This document shows, piece by piece, positions 10,690-21,707 of a stretch of DNA of 64,000 bases; the stretch's first letter is position 1, and every line of letters begins with the position of its first letter. This DNA comes from Branchinecta lynchi (taxonomy: Eukaryota; Arthropoda; Branchiopoda; Anostraca; Branchinectidae). The DNA is taken from NCBI GenBank assembly GCA_023053575.1, contig JAKZAP010000017.1, positions 6,703,501 to 6,767,500 on the forward strand. The letters run 5' to 3'. The notes beneath the pieces are model-generated. The model worked only from the letters and a program-made list of their open reading frames with translations, made no database searches and was not told the DNA's origin. The translations under genes and the position numbers were made by a program.

Positions 10690-11600
10690 TGCCATCGCAA
10701 AAGTTGTCCGTCTGTGCGCACTATAACGCTCGAAGGGAATGAGATATTTTAATGAAACTTCGTGTGAGGATTCTTTGGGTCAAGAGTAAGGTCGAGTTCG
10801 TAGATGGGCACTGTACCCCTACATTTAGGGGTGGGGGTGGGGGTTTAAATTAAGGGGCAAATGAAATATTTTTAAACAGATAATTTGATAGCCGATTATG
10901 GGGTAAGAAGACATGCCAAACACTGTGGTGAAAAGCATTTTGTCATCGGACAAGTAGTTCGCCCGGAATCCGGACAAAACCGGCAAGTTTGTTAAAAGTA
11001 AAAGTTTTATTTGAAGTTGATGAGATGTTCGATCTAGAGGAAAGAAGACATGCTGAATACGATGGTGAAAACCATTTTTTCGCCGGACAAGTAGTTAGCC
11101 CGGAATCCGGCAAAAAATAGAAAGTCTGTTTGGATTTGTTCTTTCAACAGGGCCGCCTCTAAACATCGGGCCGCCATCAAATTCATCTCGTGGCTGGACA
11201 AAGTTTTATTTGAAGTTGGTTAGCTGTTCGATTTAGGGGTAAGAAGATATGCTGAACACTTATGTGAAAAGTATTTTCTACCGGACAACTTGTTCGCCCG
11301 GAATCAGGCCAAAACCGGAAAATTTGTTAAAAGAAAAAGTTTTATTTGAAGTTGATTAGATGACAGATTTAGGGGTAAGAAGATACGAGTAAACACACGT
11401 GCTGAATCCATATCTGAACTTGGTTTTCTTAGATGATCAGTAATTTGGCCCTACTCTGTTTCTAAATTTTAAAAGTAAAAATGTCCAAAAAGTCCGGCGA
11501 ACACTGGATCCGACGAAAACAAAATCTAATTGTCTGCATCAAATATTCAATTTTTGGGATCCAGTCAGAACCTTTGGTCTTGCTAATTCAGTTTATTTCA
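10690..11600 (+). repeat. Plus-strand copy of the ~135-bp monomer array
   Basis: The end module (GGATACCTGTGCCATCGCAA, then GTCCGTCTGTGCGCAC and GAGATATTTTAATGAAACTT) is at about 10680-10770. It is followed by about four monomers containing GTTCGCCCGGAATCCGG and AAAAGTAAAAGTTTTATTTG, at about 10960, 11095, 11295 and beyond. A trailing block near 11490-11590 contains GGGATCCAGTCAGAACCTTTGGTCTTG; the same block follows the arrays at 25990-26080, 26760-26840 and 28210-28300, so the element has a defined right end. Confidence 0.75.
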
Positions 11601-11794
11601 AAACCGAAACAACGGTCGAAGACAATGTTGTGGTAGTCGTCAATAAACGCGCATAAACTTATCAAGACTAATTTCTTCCATACGTCGGTATCTTGTCAAA
11701 TACAACAGAAATGATTCAAAATTACTTGCACAATTTATGCGAGTGGAATAAATCAACAAACGTGGGAACGAAATGTCTCAGGTAAAGTAGTTAA

Positions 11795-12231
11795 AGTTTA
11801 ACTGAAAAGCGAACTTATTTTTGTATCATTTAAGTGAACACACTGCTTTGGATTGTGTAAAGGGATTTTTTTTTTCTTCACTATTTGCTCTAGCATGACA
11901 TTCAGAATATCTCCGGCCGTCCTCACAGCGCAAAATGCTACTATGATGGGAAAGTTTGAATCTCGATACAGACGCGGCTTTTCAGTAACCAGTGATCAGC
12001 TCGCGGAGGGTAGCTCGCGGCGTGCCCTCTTTATTTTTCGTAAATCTGTTTCCTCAAGCATACAACACCAAAAGCTCGCAGAGGCACCACAATTCCGACA
12101 AGGAAATTCCACTATATATTCGTGAATAGCGGAGGAAGTAAGTAACGCATTTTCATCGGGTCTTCAAGTCTCTTTAAGCGAATAAGTGATGGTTAACCAG
12201 ATTGTCCTATCTTAGCCTTTTCAGTTAAACT
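11795..12231. mobile_element. 437-bp MITE with TTAA target duplication
   Basis: The termini are inverted (AGTTTAACTGAAAAG on the left, CTTTTCAGTTAAACT on the right) and each is flanked by TTAA (11791-11794 and 12232-12235). A TTAA duplication is the hallmark of piggyBac and Kolobok DNA transposons. There is no transposase. The 90-codon open frame inside (11853-12125) is unlikely to be a gene. A diverged second copy is at 55156-55611 and a single end is at about 34213-34228. Confidence 0.8.
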
Positions 12232-12235
12232 TTAA

Positions 12236-13330
12236 GTGATTAACTTGCTGCAATTCGGGTATTCGCTGAGCTACCATTTTCTCAGCCCTTACCATCGCGG
12301 CCGAAAAATATGGGGGGAGTATATCACATTGAACTCCGGTCAGTTTCGGCTTAAAAAGAGGAAGTTGTCGGAATGGCATGCGAGAGTGACGTACGTTCGA
12401 ATTGCATGCACCGGATGGCTTACAGTAAGATAAAACCCATATCCACGTTTGGCATCTTGAGAACCCTTTTCTCCTGTTTAACCGATGAACCCAGAACCCT
12501 GACTGCAAGAGTAAATTTGTGTTGTGCTATTCTTACAGTTAACAGAAGAAATTAACCTGCCGGTATAACGCAAACCTACAACCAGATAGTCTTTGTGAAA
12601 GGTTAGAATACGTTTTCGCTGTTTTTGTGGCTCTATTGAAACACTTTACTTCATTTTTACTCTATCGCTATTTACGTTTGCTACGCTTGTTGTTAGTGTC
12701 ATTTGCCTTCTGTAATTATTTGTTTTTGTGTAGGTAGAGGCACCGTATTGGTATTCTTCTTCTGGAGCTGCAAGGTCGGAATTCATAAGCTTTGAACTGT
12801 AACAGCCGAAGAACAAACGTTCTTTTCTCTGTTTGTGTGCTATAGATCTACTCATTAACCCTTTTCCGGTCGCACCATCCACCTAAGATACTCTGGAAAC
12901 TTCACATTAAAGATTTCGGAAATGGGGATTTTCCGTAATGGGGATGGCCTGGTTTTCTCGTCCGGATTATCGTCATTTTCGTTTCCGTATATCAAAGTTT
13001 CCGAATAGACTTGAACTAATTGAACTTTTTCCACAAGTTCATTTTCCAGCTTGAGGCTAAAGAGGACTCTTGATAAGAAGGTCATTAATAGCTCTGCTAA
13101 AATTGAGCTGACGTATCCGTTTTGCACCGTCAAGTATCACTGGGTATCTTTTGCCCGTGTCCCGAAATGTGCAGTATAAAATTTCTGGAGTATCCGATCA
13201 GTGTAACAGGTCTATGCTATAAACGAAGACAAATGAGTAAATCTTCGAGGTCTGCGATCGATTTGTGCATATTTACTACTAATCGGCCACACGCTAAATA
13301 GTATCAGACAAGATCCCGAACAGTCGTGAG
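12236..13330. other. Intergenic, unrecognised open frames
   Basis: Minus-strand open frames of 95 codons (12221-12508) and 92 codons (12855-13133) are present. Neither has motifs I recognise or clear flanking splice sites, so I do not call them genes. Confidence 0.3.
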
Positions 13331-13624
13331 CAGAGCAAAATAACTCTAGAGAGTAATACGCGAACTTTGAAAAATTGACACACAGTCAAATCGCAGCGAC
13401 ACTAGCTCCGCTAGCGGACAGGAACATCCCTACTGAAACTCGACCAGTTGTTAACAAGCGCTGGCTCTGATCCAGAGCAAAATTACTAGTCCGCCACTGC
13501 AGACATGAAAAGTTTGCTGAAGCTTCTCTCGCTAAGCGAGCTGGGCGGCGCTGCGACGGAAGCCCATTTTTGATGCATGACAAGGATAGGTCTTCGCATT
13601 ACTCTTTAGACTTATTTTGCTCTG
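13331..13624. mobile_element. 294-bp hAT-type MITE with perfect 8-bp target duplication
   Basis: The element begins CAGAGCAAAATAA and ends TTATTTTGCTCTG. It is flanked on both sides by the identical 8-mer GTCGTGAG (13323-13330 and 13625-13632). An 8-bp target duplication with CAG-start inverted termini is diagnostic of the hAT superfamily. There is no coding capacity for a transposase. A truncated copy in the opposite orientation is at 40437-40571. Confidence 0.9.
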
Positions 13625-13632
13625 GTCGTGAG

Positions 13633-15250
13633 GTTGGCTGTGGTGATTCACCGGAAATGACCAATCCGAGCGTCAGAAACGACGCGTAGAGATTGACGGA
13701 GAACTACCGACCATAGTACTCTGTTATGTTGACCATAGGCTCTGTTACCTGTAGTTACGAACTTTTGCAAGTCTTACTCATATTCTCCTCTACTGCCCGA
13801 TGAATCGCTAGGCTGCTCTGTTTTTTTTTCTTATTTGTATAGTCTCACGTGTAGTACGATTAAAATATGGAAGGAGTAAGCAGTTATGCAAATTTTTTTT
13901 GACCTTGCGGTTTTGGTAGTTCTGGAAGTAGACTTTTTCGTCCTGTAATTTGTTTCTTCACATCGCAGTTCGGTGTGCGGGAAGGAAAAAAAAAAAAAAA
14001 ACATTAGTTTAGCTTTTTTCGGAGTTGTGTTGTCCGTAGGGAACCCGGTTTCTTAGGATTTGGTGAAGCGGCTGTGTTAGCTCTCGTTTAATCAAGATCC
14101 AATGATGTTTTGTGAAGAACAGACTAACACGCTTTTCATTTATTCTCGCGAGTGACTTTGAGGGCATTTAACTGCGATGGCTTCCCCGGAATATTGCAGT
14201 GAAGATGTGATAGAATGATCAGCATTAAATCACGTAATTTCGAAGTATTTCCTATGTTTAATGTTCAGATCATGCTACGATTTTACTGTTATTTTTACCA
14301 TAAGACGCTGTGCTCACAACTTGACCTGAAGCTTCTATCACGACTTAATCATTCTTATCGTATCGGTTCTTGACATGCCCTCGTAATCGCGAGCGAGGTT
14401 TGAGAAATCATGGACCTTGATTAGAATTTGTTGCTTTGCCTTATATCTGTTTGTGTGTATACTTGTTAGCTTTGCGCTTTTAGTACTGCCTGAAATTCTG
14501 TTTATTGTAGGCCTATATTGTTAGTGAGTTCCAATTTTACTTGATACTTTTGCCCTAAAATTGCAGACTGAAATTCGTGGTCGTGTCAAATTGCATAAAG
14601 TTTCGTTGAAATTTTTGGAACGGAAGTTTGCCTTAAAAACGGCCTGATGGGACGCGGCTGCCATCTAGATCTTCAGAACGTGTTTTTAATCGCTTATAAA
14701 TCCTAGATAGGTCTTGTTTAGACGGTATGGGGCCGAGCTAACGAGCTCGTATCCCTGCCGGCCCCCAGTGATCAAAATATATTGTCACGAAGTGTTTTAG
14801 AAATTAAAGAACCTGAACCTGGTATAGCGGAGTAGAAATTTGTGATATAATGTTTCTGCTGCTAATATCCTCGTGAACTTTGGGATGGCAAAAGCTTTAG
14901 CTTCTACCATATGGTAATAGACGGTATGCGAAACCGCGCCTAGCGGTGTCCGAAGGAAGCTCTCTTAGATATGCGCAACCGGAGAGTCAAGAAGTTTCGG
15001 AAAGTGTCGATCGTGGTCAAAAAGATAACTTGAACGTCGTCAAATTGATTAGGTTATACGAAATTCTCAGTTCAGTTACATTAATCCTTGTTTGACAAAA
15101 TGCAAAAAATCACATAAGTATCTAAACACACAATTTTTCTATTGTTCCACCTTAAAAGCATCGATAGGAGAGATGAAAAAATTAATACTTACCATTAACA
15201 AGAAAATCAGTATTTCGCATCAGTGAAATAAAGGAAAGAGTAATAGCAGT
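13633..15250. other. Intergenic, nothing recognised
   Basis: AT-rich sequence with T and A runs (13820, 13987-14001). A GC-rich hairpin-like stretch near 14730-14765 (GGGGCCGAGC pairing loosely with CGGCCCC) was considered as a tRNA but lacks a T-arm GTTCRANNC box. No gene is supported. Confidence 0.4.
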
Positions 15251-15252
15251 TA

Positions 15253-15674
15253 CACTGTAGTCCAAGGCCGTATCCAGGGGGGGGGGTAGGGGATTGACCC
15301 CCCCTCCCACGAAACATACAAAATAATAATTTGTATAGGCTTTTTGTTTCTGGACTTTTTTGTCCGACCAGCAGGCAACCCCCCCCCCCCGAAATAAATT
15401 CCTGGATACGGACTGCTGCAGTCTCTCCTTTATCGAACTTTAGCAGTTATGCGTCACCGATTTTGGAAATTTTTTATCTTAATTCGAAGAATTAAAATCC
15501 CAATTTGGAGAGTTGTAATCCGATGCAAGATAAAAACGCTAGAAACTCTGCAGTATTTTGCATTCGGATTTGCATCTCCGAATTCGGATTTTAATTCTCC
15601 GAATTAGGAATAAAAATGTCCGAAATCGGTGACGCGCAACTACTAAAGTCCGATAAAGGAGAGACTTTACAGTG
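15253..15674. mobile_element. TA-flanked MITE carrying a nested second element
   Basis: The outer element has right end CGGTGACGCGCAACTACTAA to AGGAGAGACTTTACAGTG and an inverted left end CACTGTA / AGTCTCTCCTTTATCG, flanked by TA dinucleotides (15251-15252 and 15675-15676). The left terminus is split: between CACTGTA and AGTCTCTCC lies a 160-bp insert (about 15260-15419) with its own inverted ends (GTCCAAGGCCGTATCCAGG and CCTGGATACGGACTGC) and internal G10 and C10 runs. TA flanks suggest a Tc1/mariner-like outer element. Confidence 0.8.
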
Positions 15675-15837
15675 TAGGGAAGAACTGTGGATCATCTGGA
15701 TCAGAAATATAATTACTGCATTTCGCGTAAGGGCACATATGATGCGGAAAGGTGATGCATTGGCAGCTTAACATAAGTTTTTTTAATTCCGTGTTTTCTG
15801 TTTTTAGATTACTTCCTTAAAGACTGCCGACACTTAC

Positions 15838-16068
15838 AAATATAGGCGGCTGTAGTTCTGTTGAACACAATATGCTCATCTTCGTCTACATGGAGCCTGG
15901 TTTCAGTCATTCTTTCCATGTCTGACAATTTCCGTTCCAAGGGCCCATCATTTTTTGTTCGTTGTTTCTGCGATTCGCCAACTGTCTTAATTCTATTATC
16001 ACGATTTCTGGAAGATCTTCTTCTACACCAAAAGGTTTCCTTGATTTTCGGTAGATGAATCTCGCTAA
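15838..16068 (-). CDS. Candidate exon of an unidentified minus-strand gene
   Basis: On the minus strand a GGTAG acceptor is followed by 77 open codons and a good donor, TTT|GTAAGT. The encoded peptide is hydrophilic and basic in its first half (WCRRRSSRNRDN) and contains MERMTETRLHVDEDEHIVF near its end. I recognise no domain, and no neighbouring exon on this strand was found. It could be a real exon of an unknown gene, an exon of a non-coding RNA, or chance. Confidence 0.22.
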
Positions 16069-16876
16069 CTACCAAAAAAGCAAAATATCCTTCATCTTGC
16101 GTACTACCTTTTAGTACTTACTGAGATGAGCCTTCTTTGATTCTCTCTCACTTCTTTGCATTGCTCTCAAAAGGCCTTCGACGCCATACCTAGTACGGCA
16201 GAAATGGAACTACTTTGAAGGAGAGAAGATCGACGTTTTAAAACATAGCCTACTGAGAATCTCTTGAGAATTGGAAGCGACCAGAAAATCGTGGGCTCTT
16301 GGTTTTGTTCTGTTGAATTTGTTCTATAATGTTTACATTCATCAGGAATGGAAACAACTCCGTTGCTGTTGTAGTGCCTTTTTTACTGAGACCGAGGATC
16401 TCAAGATGTGTATGGGATTAGGTTTTACAGGGATACGGGGCGTTAAATAGCTGAATAAGTATGTTGTCCACAGATGCTTGTTAACTCGTTAGCGAATAAA
16501 CAAACTGTTGTACTCTTTCTTTGGAGTAAGTCCTGACGGTCTAAACTAAGTTGTATCGTAATCCATACAAACGTGACGTCACACCCATCTGAGCTATTTT
16601 ATCTCAGAAAACGAAAAATTGTAGTTTAATCGTATCGGTGAGTATATATTTTAATATATATGTATAGAGCGGAGTGGCCAGCGAGGCGCTGGTCGCGTTT
16701 TCGTTTATGAAACGGCTTAGTGACAATCAAATCCTCCGTTGGGTCCCAATCACTCGACGTCACTATAGATGTCACCACTGTATGGAATTCCGAGACAATT
16801 TAGTCGACACCGTCCTGATTAAATAGTGAACTGAAAGTCAAGTCCCTTTCATAATGACGCGTTAACGTTTCACAGT

Positions 16877-17095
16877 GTGTCGCGTTTGCCCAGCCAAAAG
16901 TAATGAGAATGTCTTGATGACTAACTCTTCGTACGGAGCTAGAATCGCCGAGTGCCTAGCGAAGAGCAGGAAACGTCACCACAGCTATCCACAACAAACG
17001 ATTTTGACAAGCTTCAATGATGCTCCTTCGCTTTACAAGAGCGACGACTTCACCGTTTTACGACTGTTCAGAAGTCCCTTGAATAATTCCCACGT
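16877..17095 (+). CDS. Candidate exon, unidentified
   Basis: A TTTCACAG acceptor before about 16876 is followed by 73 open codons (CRVCPAKSNEN at the start, FTVLRLFRSPLNNSH at the end) and a CAC|GTAAGG donor. No domain is recognised. It cannot splice directly onto the 5-phosphatase exon ending at 9457, because that junction needs a phase-0 exon and this frame opens one base in. I list it only because both splice signals flank the open frame. Confidence 0.2.
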
Positions 17096-17816
17096 AAGGT
17101 AAAGAGGTGATGAGATACTATAATTTTCCAGGTCCGTTTCGGTAAATTACTTTGTGGCTACGGTCAGAGAGGCTGCTTTAATCAGTGACGATTACGCCAC
17201 TGATAGTAATTAGTTCCAGGGCAGCGGTTTCGGTTGTACCTCAACAAAGTTGTAGGGGGAAAAAATGGATTATTGCGGTCGTCAAAGTCGAAAAAGTAAA
17301 GAAACTGATCGACTTTATTTTCTGGGGGTATAATAGGGTAAACGTGAGTAGGCCACCCAACAGTAATAGGTTCTCTGGATGAGATTGAGAATATTTTCAA
17401 CAATCTGATCGCTTCGTTGATCTAAGCTAAGCCAGATTAGGTGGGCCTAATACCTGGGGGTGGATATGTAAAGCTACTTACCTACCCAGGAACTAGGATG
17501 TCCGCGCATGGATCTTTCCTGAATCCCTCCAAAAGTGTTTTTTTGGTCACCGTAAGGAGGCACCCTTTGCGGAAGAAGACACTCCGTCCAGTCTAGAACA
17601 ATGAAACAATGGAAATATGTATAGTTTAGAGACAAACGACGTAGATTGGTGGTAAAGAAGTAAGCAATTATTTGTGTGTTTGTAGTTTTGAGAGGAATTA
17701 CTGGAAATTTTTTGGTTTATAAAAAATTCAATTTTTACGAAATGCCCAACAACGCAAGGCCCAGTGATTGTGTTGAGTTGTTATGTTTTTGTTTTGATAT
17801 ATATATATTGTGTGTA

Positions 17817-17819
<3 letters not shown>

Positions 17820-17849
<30 letters not shown>
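17820..17849 (+). repeat. Poly-A run
   Basis: About 29 uninterrupted A residues follow a TATATATATTGTGTGT stretch. It could be the tail of a retrotransposed sequence, but no retroelement is recognisable immediately upstream. Confidence 0.8.
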
Positions 17850-17852
<3 letters not shown>

Positions 17853-18243
17853 AATGACACGTGGCAGCTACACTGCAGCTCCTTCAAAGCCGGGGTGGGA
17901 GTTCCTTATCGCGCTCGCATGTTCAGAAACGACTGGACACACTAGCTTCTTTGACGATTGTTGAAGGCACAGGAGAAAGGTAATGCCTAAGCAAGCGCTA
18001 GACTACGTACGCCCTTCATAAAATACAGTGACTAATTGCCACCACATGCGCCAAAGAAACAATAAAACTCACACGTTAGATCTTGGCATAAGTTATCTGA
18101 ATAAACAATTAGGCTTTCAGTTCATACCGAGTCGTGCATTTGACCCCTGGAAAAGTCAACTCGCAGTCAGCAATGAAGTCGGAAGCCAGGATTTACAAAC
18201 TTGATTGAGTTTGATAAAAACAGAGTTGGGTAGAGCACACATA

Positions 18244-18658
18244 AGGCGTACTCTCGCCGTTCCCCGCGGACTCCCCTTGAGGAGTCCCCGCGTTTTAGTT
18301 TGTCCCGGGGACTCACTCTCCGTATTCTCGCGAGTCCCCACGGACGGGGAATGCTCTGATTATCATCACCATCATCAAAAAGGACTCCCTTTCAGATTCG
18401 GAGGGGAATCAATTTTTGCTGGTGGTGGTGCAATGTAAAATTAATTAAAAATAATCAGAACAAACAAAACCAAAAATAACGTGGCTCCAGACTAATTTCG
18501 TCAACTGCATGTCTATTTTTCGAACAAAATTCATGCTGGAAGCATTCCCCCTGTTCTCGCTGTTTCTGTCCGCGGAGTCCGCGTGGAGTGACTCCCTCTA
18601 TTCTCGCCGTTCCCTTTGATTCCCCGAGGAGTCCTCGGGGAACGGCGAGAATACGCCT
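18244..18658. mobile_element. GC-rich foldback MITE (AGGCGTA termini)
   Basis: The left end AGGCGTACTCTCGCCGTTCC is the inverted match of the right end, which reads on the minus strand AGGCGTATTCTCGCCGTTCC. Both sides are flanked by ATA (18241-18243 and 18659-18661), suggesting a 3-bp target duplication as in PIF/Harbinger elements. Subterminal regions contain repeated GGACTCC/GGAGTCC words that extend the foldback. The element is far more GC-rich than its surroundings. Confidence 0.75.
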
Positions 18659-19399
18659 ATAGAGTCACACAGGAGTCACATGCATTTTAAAGAGATTTAA
18701 CAATGCCTGGGATTGTATACTTTCTGCTAGCACATCTACTGGCAAAACAGAACTAATCTGGAAGGAATTCTATGAGGGGTATATTGTTCTTTAACGCAAC
18801 CCAGAACAGAATTAAGAAGTTTCCGCGTTTTATCAAACGAAAGAGAATGTTCCTTCAGAACTAGTATACCGTAACGCTTCCACACCATTCATTAACTATA
18901 TGGTTCGGTTCACGTCTTTTTCAAAAGTGTGATCAAGCATGGAGTGCGCTAGAAAGGTACATTTAGCCAAGTTCATTCCAGCTCATTCCTGTGGTAAAAC
19001 AGCAGGTCTTCTCAACCCTTCGTGGATTTTGTACCCCAAACAAAAAACCCACCCTATAAGCGATTTTTATTGACTTTCTTCTTTTGCAGAAGAGGCTTAG
19101 AGTCGCTTGTGCCTTAGGAATGCCAAAAGTGAAGAAGGAATAAAGGATACCTTGCTAGTTGCCAGCAATATATTTGTGACAATCGTTGTTCATACAAATT
19201 TTTTGTATAATCATTTACTGATTTTTTTCCTGCTTAAGCTGTGTTAACTGTTAGTTTTTTGTAATAACGACAAGGTTATAGCTTGCCATTTTTTATTTTG
19301 GGAAATAATATGATAAGTAAAGACTAAATCACAATGACTGCATGTGGAACATGAAATCCAGAATACGTTATCATGGCCCAATTTACCAGTATATCGACT

Positions 19400-19515
19400 C
19401 ACTTCGTTAAAGCCGGATTCAAATCCTCAGCCTAAAATGGTGGATTCGGATTCGTACTAACCCTGGATTTGGATTTGGATCCGAATCCCTTCACAGGCGG
19501 ATTCGCCCATCTCTG
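19400..19515. mobile_element. Right end of a CAGAGATGGG element
   Basis: GATTCGGATTCG-rich sequence ends in GGATTCGCCCATCTCTG, homologous to the right end of the element at 8656-9063. No matching left end was located nearby, so it is a truncated copy. Confidence 0.5.
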
Positions 19516-19569
19516 ATAGAACCAACCTGAAATGTGTAAGCCAAAAGAGGGAGAATGACTATGTATGTA

Positions 19570-20010
19570 CAGGAGTGTTGCATGAAGCTGCCACCCTAAA
19601 CTCCTATTTTGGGGAAATGACTTAGGGAAAAAGAGTAAAGGTTGAAATAAAATTCAGTGGAGTATCCTGAAAGGAAGCTTAGAACCTTCGCTTTCTACTG
19701 GTACCATAGTTTACTTGTAATTGTTCAAGACTAAGCTGGAGAACACAAAAGAATATAGGCACCCAAGTGATCATGAAGTCGCCCACTTTGCTAAAAATGG
19801 TATTTTGCTACATGGTGAAGTTAGAAGCCAGCTGTTTGGTCAGAGAGGTTCCTTGACCTTTTGCAAATAACAAAATTTGCTGTTTTCTTGGAATTTGCAT
19901 GATTTTTCTGGGGGTGGCAGCTTCATGATCCAAGGTGGCAGGATCATGTACCATGGCCAATTGGGGGGTGGGCGGTGCCATAGTAAGGGCAGCTTCATGC
20001 AACACTCCTG
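19570..20010. mobile_element. 441-bp MITE with CAGGAGTGTTGC termini
   Basis: The inverted termini are CAGGAGTGTTGCATGAAGC on the left and GCTTCATGCAACACTCCTG on the right, a perfect match. The subterminal word GGCAGCTTCATG is repeated inside near 19916. No clear 8-bp target duplication is seen. There is no transposase. Confidence 0.75.
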
Positions 20011-20013
20011 TAA

Positions 20014-21555
20014 CACATGCAGGATCTTATCACAAGCCTTCAGTAAGCTTCCTGAATTGACGAAGAGCTGGAGGCAGGCTTGAGGTTTAGAATAAGATCT
20101 CTTAGAGCCAATCTAATCATTTTGTGGTTGCAGTTATTAATATCTAGCCTTGCCTATAAACCTGATACCAGACAATTTTATTTATTCTGTTTTATATGCC
20201 ATACACTCCAGCCGAAACTCAGGCCAAAAATGGCCCATCGTCTCAATCCCTCAATTCACAATTGGCGATACATCACTCTATAATACAATTGATAAAAAAC
20301 ATCACTCGTTCTACCACTTTTTCTCGCGTTCTTACCTTAAAACCTGTCTATGCCCCCTGTCAACTGAAGGTACCTGGACAGTTCCTTTGATCTGGCTTTT
20401 CTCACTACCTCGTGGAAATTAACATTTGGAGAGTGGAAAGCTTCCAGACGTTGCCTTGTCCATGCTGGCACCAGACAATTTAGTGTATTCCTTACTGGCC
20501 CATTATCCTTTAGCTTGCCCAAAAACCTTTAAAACTAGCTTAGAAGTTTCTTTCCATGATTATAGAAGTTAGATTGGGCTTGTCGATGAGCTTAAGTACT
20601 GGTGCTGGGTGCCAAACTGCACCCAGTTTTGCAATCATTGCAAAAACTGAATAGGCCTATCCCTGTAATCTTAAGAAATTAGGAACAAGAAATAAATAGA
20701 TACCAAACAACTTCAAGAAGGAGACTGTTGTTAAAGATTTGGATAAAAATAGCTCTGATGTCTGCTGTCTCTCTAATCTGTATTCAGCTCCCCAAGAAGG
20801 ACCATGACCAATTTTATTCAGAAGGAAAGATCGAGAACTAAAGTTTTTGAACTTAAGAACTTAAAAGTTTTCACAGATCTCTGTCTGTGTTTAAGAAACC
20901 CTGTTTGTGCTTATATTTGCAAGAAAAGGTGTCTCACAGTTTGTGTAAACTAAACTTAGACTGCTCACTGGATGTAAGAACTCCAATACTCTATTCCTGT
21001 CTGGATGAAGGTGTACAAACCTGAAGCTTGTGGAGAAGTGTCCAACCTCAAATCTATGCAACCTCAGAATTGGCCTCAAAAATAGTATTAGAACATTTCT
21101 CTTCTTTATTAATTAGGTCATCTGTCATTATATTCTACTTTTTGGCAGTTGGGATCAAGGACTGCAAAGACCTTCTAACATTGTTATGGTCTATTTTGAG
21201 GTTATGTATATACGGTACGAGGTTGGTACCTCTTTTGCATTTGTTTATTTTACTCTATTGTTAATTAATTTGTTTGTTTAAGTTTGTACTGTAGAGTGTA
21301 TATTATGGTCTCTGGGTTCTGGCTGGAATAAATTTACCTAGTGATGGTATATTTTGAACATCTTTGGGCTAATCTTTTTCGGTAGGATAGTCGTAAGACT
21401 TCTGTACAATAGACTTTCCGTTCCTCGGGCAGCCTTTTCGTCAAGAACCACTTAGCCCTAGGTATCAAAAAGATATTGCCTGTTAAGAGCTATTATACTC
21501 GGAACTACTGAACTAGATCCAACCCAATCTACTATCAGGTTCCTTTTTTTTTCAG
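20014..21555 (+). other. Region expected to hold the first mL50 exon
   Basis: The mL50 exon at 21556 is internal, so a start exon ending in phase 0 should lie upstream. I could not identify one with confidence. The region is AT-rich, with short open frames in several phases and no recognised repeats. Confidence 0.3.
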
Positions 21556-21707
21556 TTGAAATTCACACCAGCATTAATCCAGAACAGATTTCTCACTACA
21601 CAAGAAAAGAGAGTGAAAAGAGACAGACTGCGAGAGGAAAAAGAGGCTGAAGTTTTTGCAGCTCGTAGACGATTTGAAAATGATGTGGTATCTATCTTAT
21701 CAAAGGG
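21556..21707 (+). CDS. MRPL50: Mitochondrial ribosomal protein mL50, N-terminal internal exon
   Basis: A poly-T tract and TTCAG acceptor precede 152 bp open in only one frame, ending before GGTAAGT. It encodes 50 residues: a hydrophobic/basic beginning (LKFTPALIQNRFL), a charged helix (EKRVKRDRLREEKEAE) and FENDVVSILSKG. The last codon is split GG|A. Joining to the exon at 36206 restores glycine and gives SKGYLRSYKPYTPP, the sequence expected at the start of the conserved mL50 core. The assignment of this exon rests on that phase match and on the basic, mitochondrial-matrix-like N-terminal character. The start codon lies in an unidentified upstream exon. Confidence 0.72.

Noticed and set aside
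11853..12125. 90-codon open frame inside the TTAA MITE
   Set aside because: Not found intact in the second copy; no transposase motif (for example a DDE/D triad).
14730..14770. GC-rich hairpin considered as a tRNA
   Set aside because: No T-arm GTTCRANNC box, no anticodon arm geometry and no plausible 70-90 bp cloverleaf.
16877..17095. Using this segment as a further exon of the 5-phosphatase gene
   Set aside because: Its open frame requires an incoming phase-1 junction, whereas the upstream exon ends in phase 0; kept only as an unassigned candidate.
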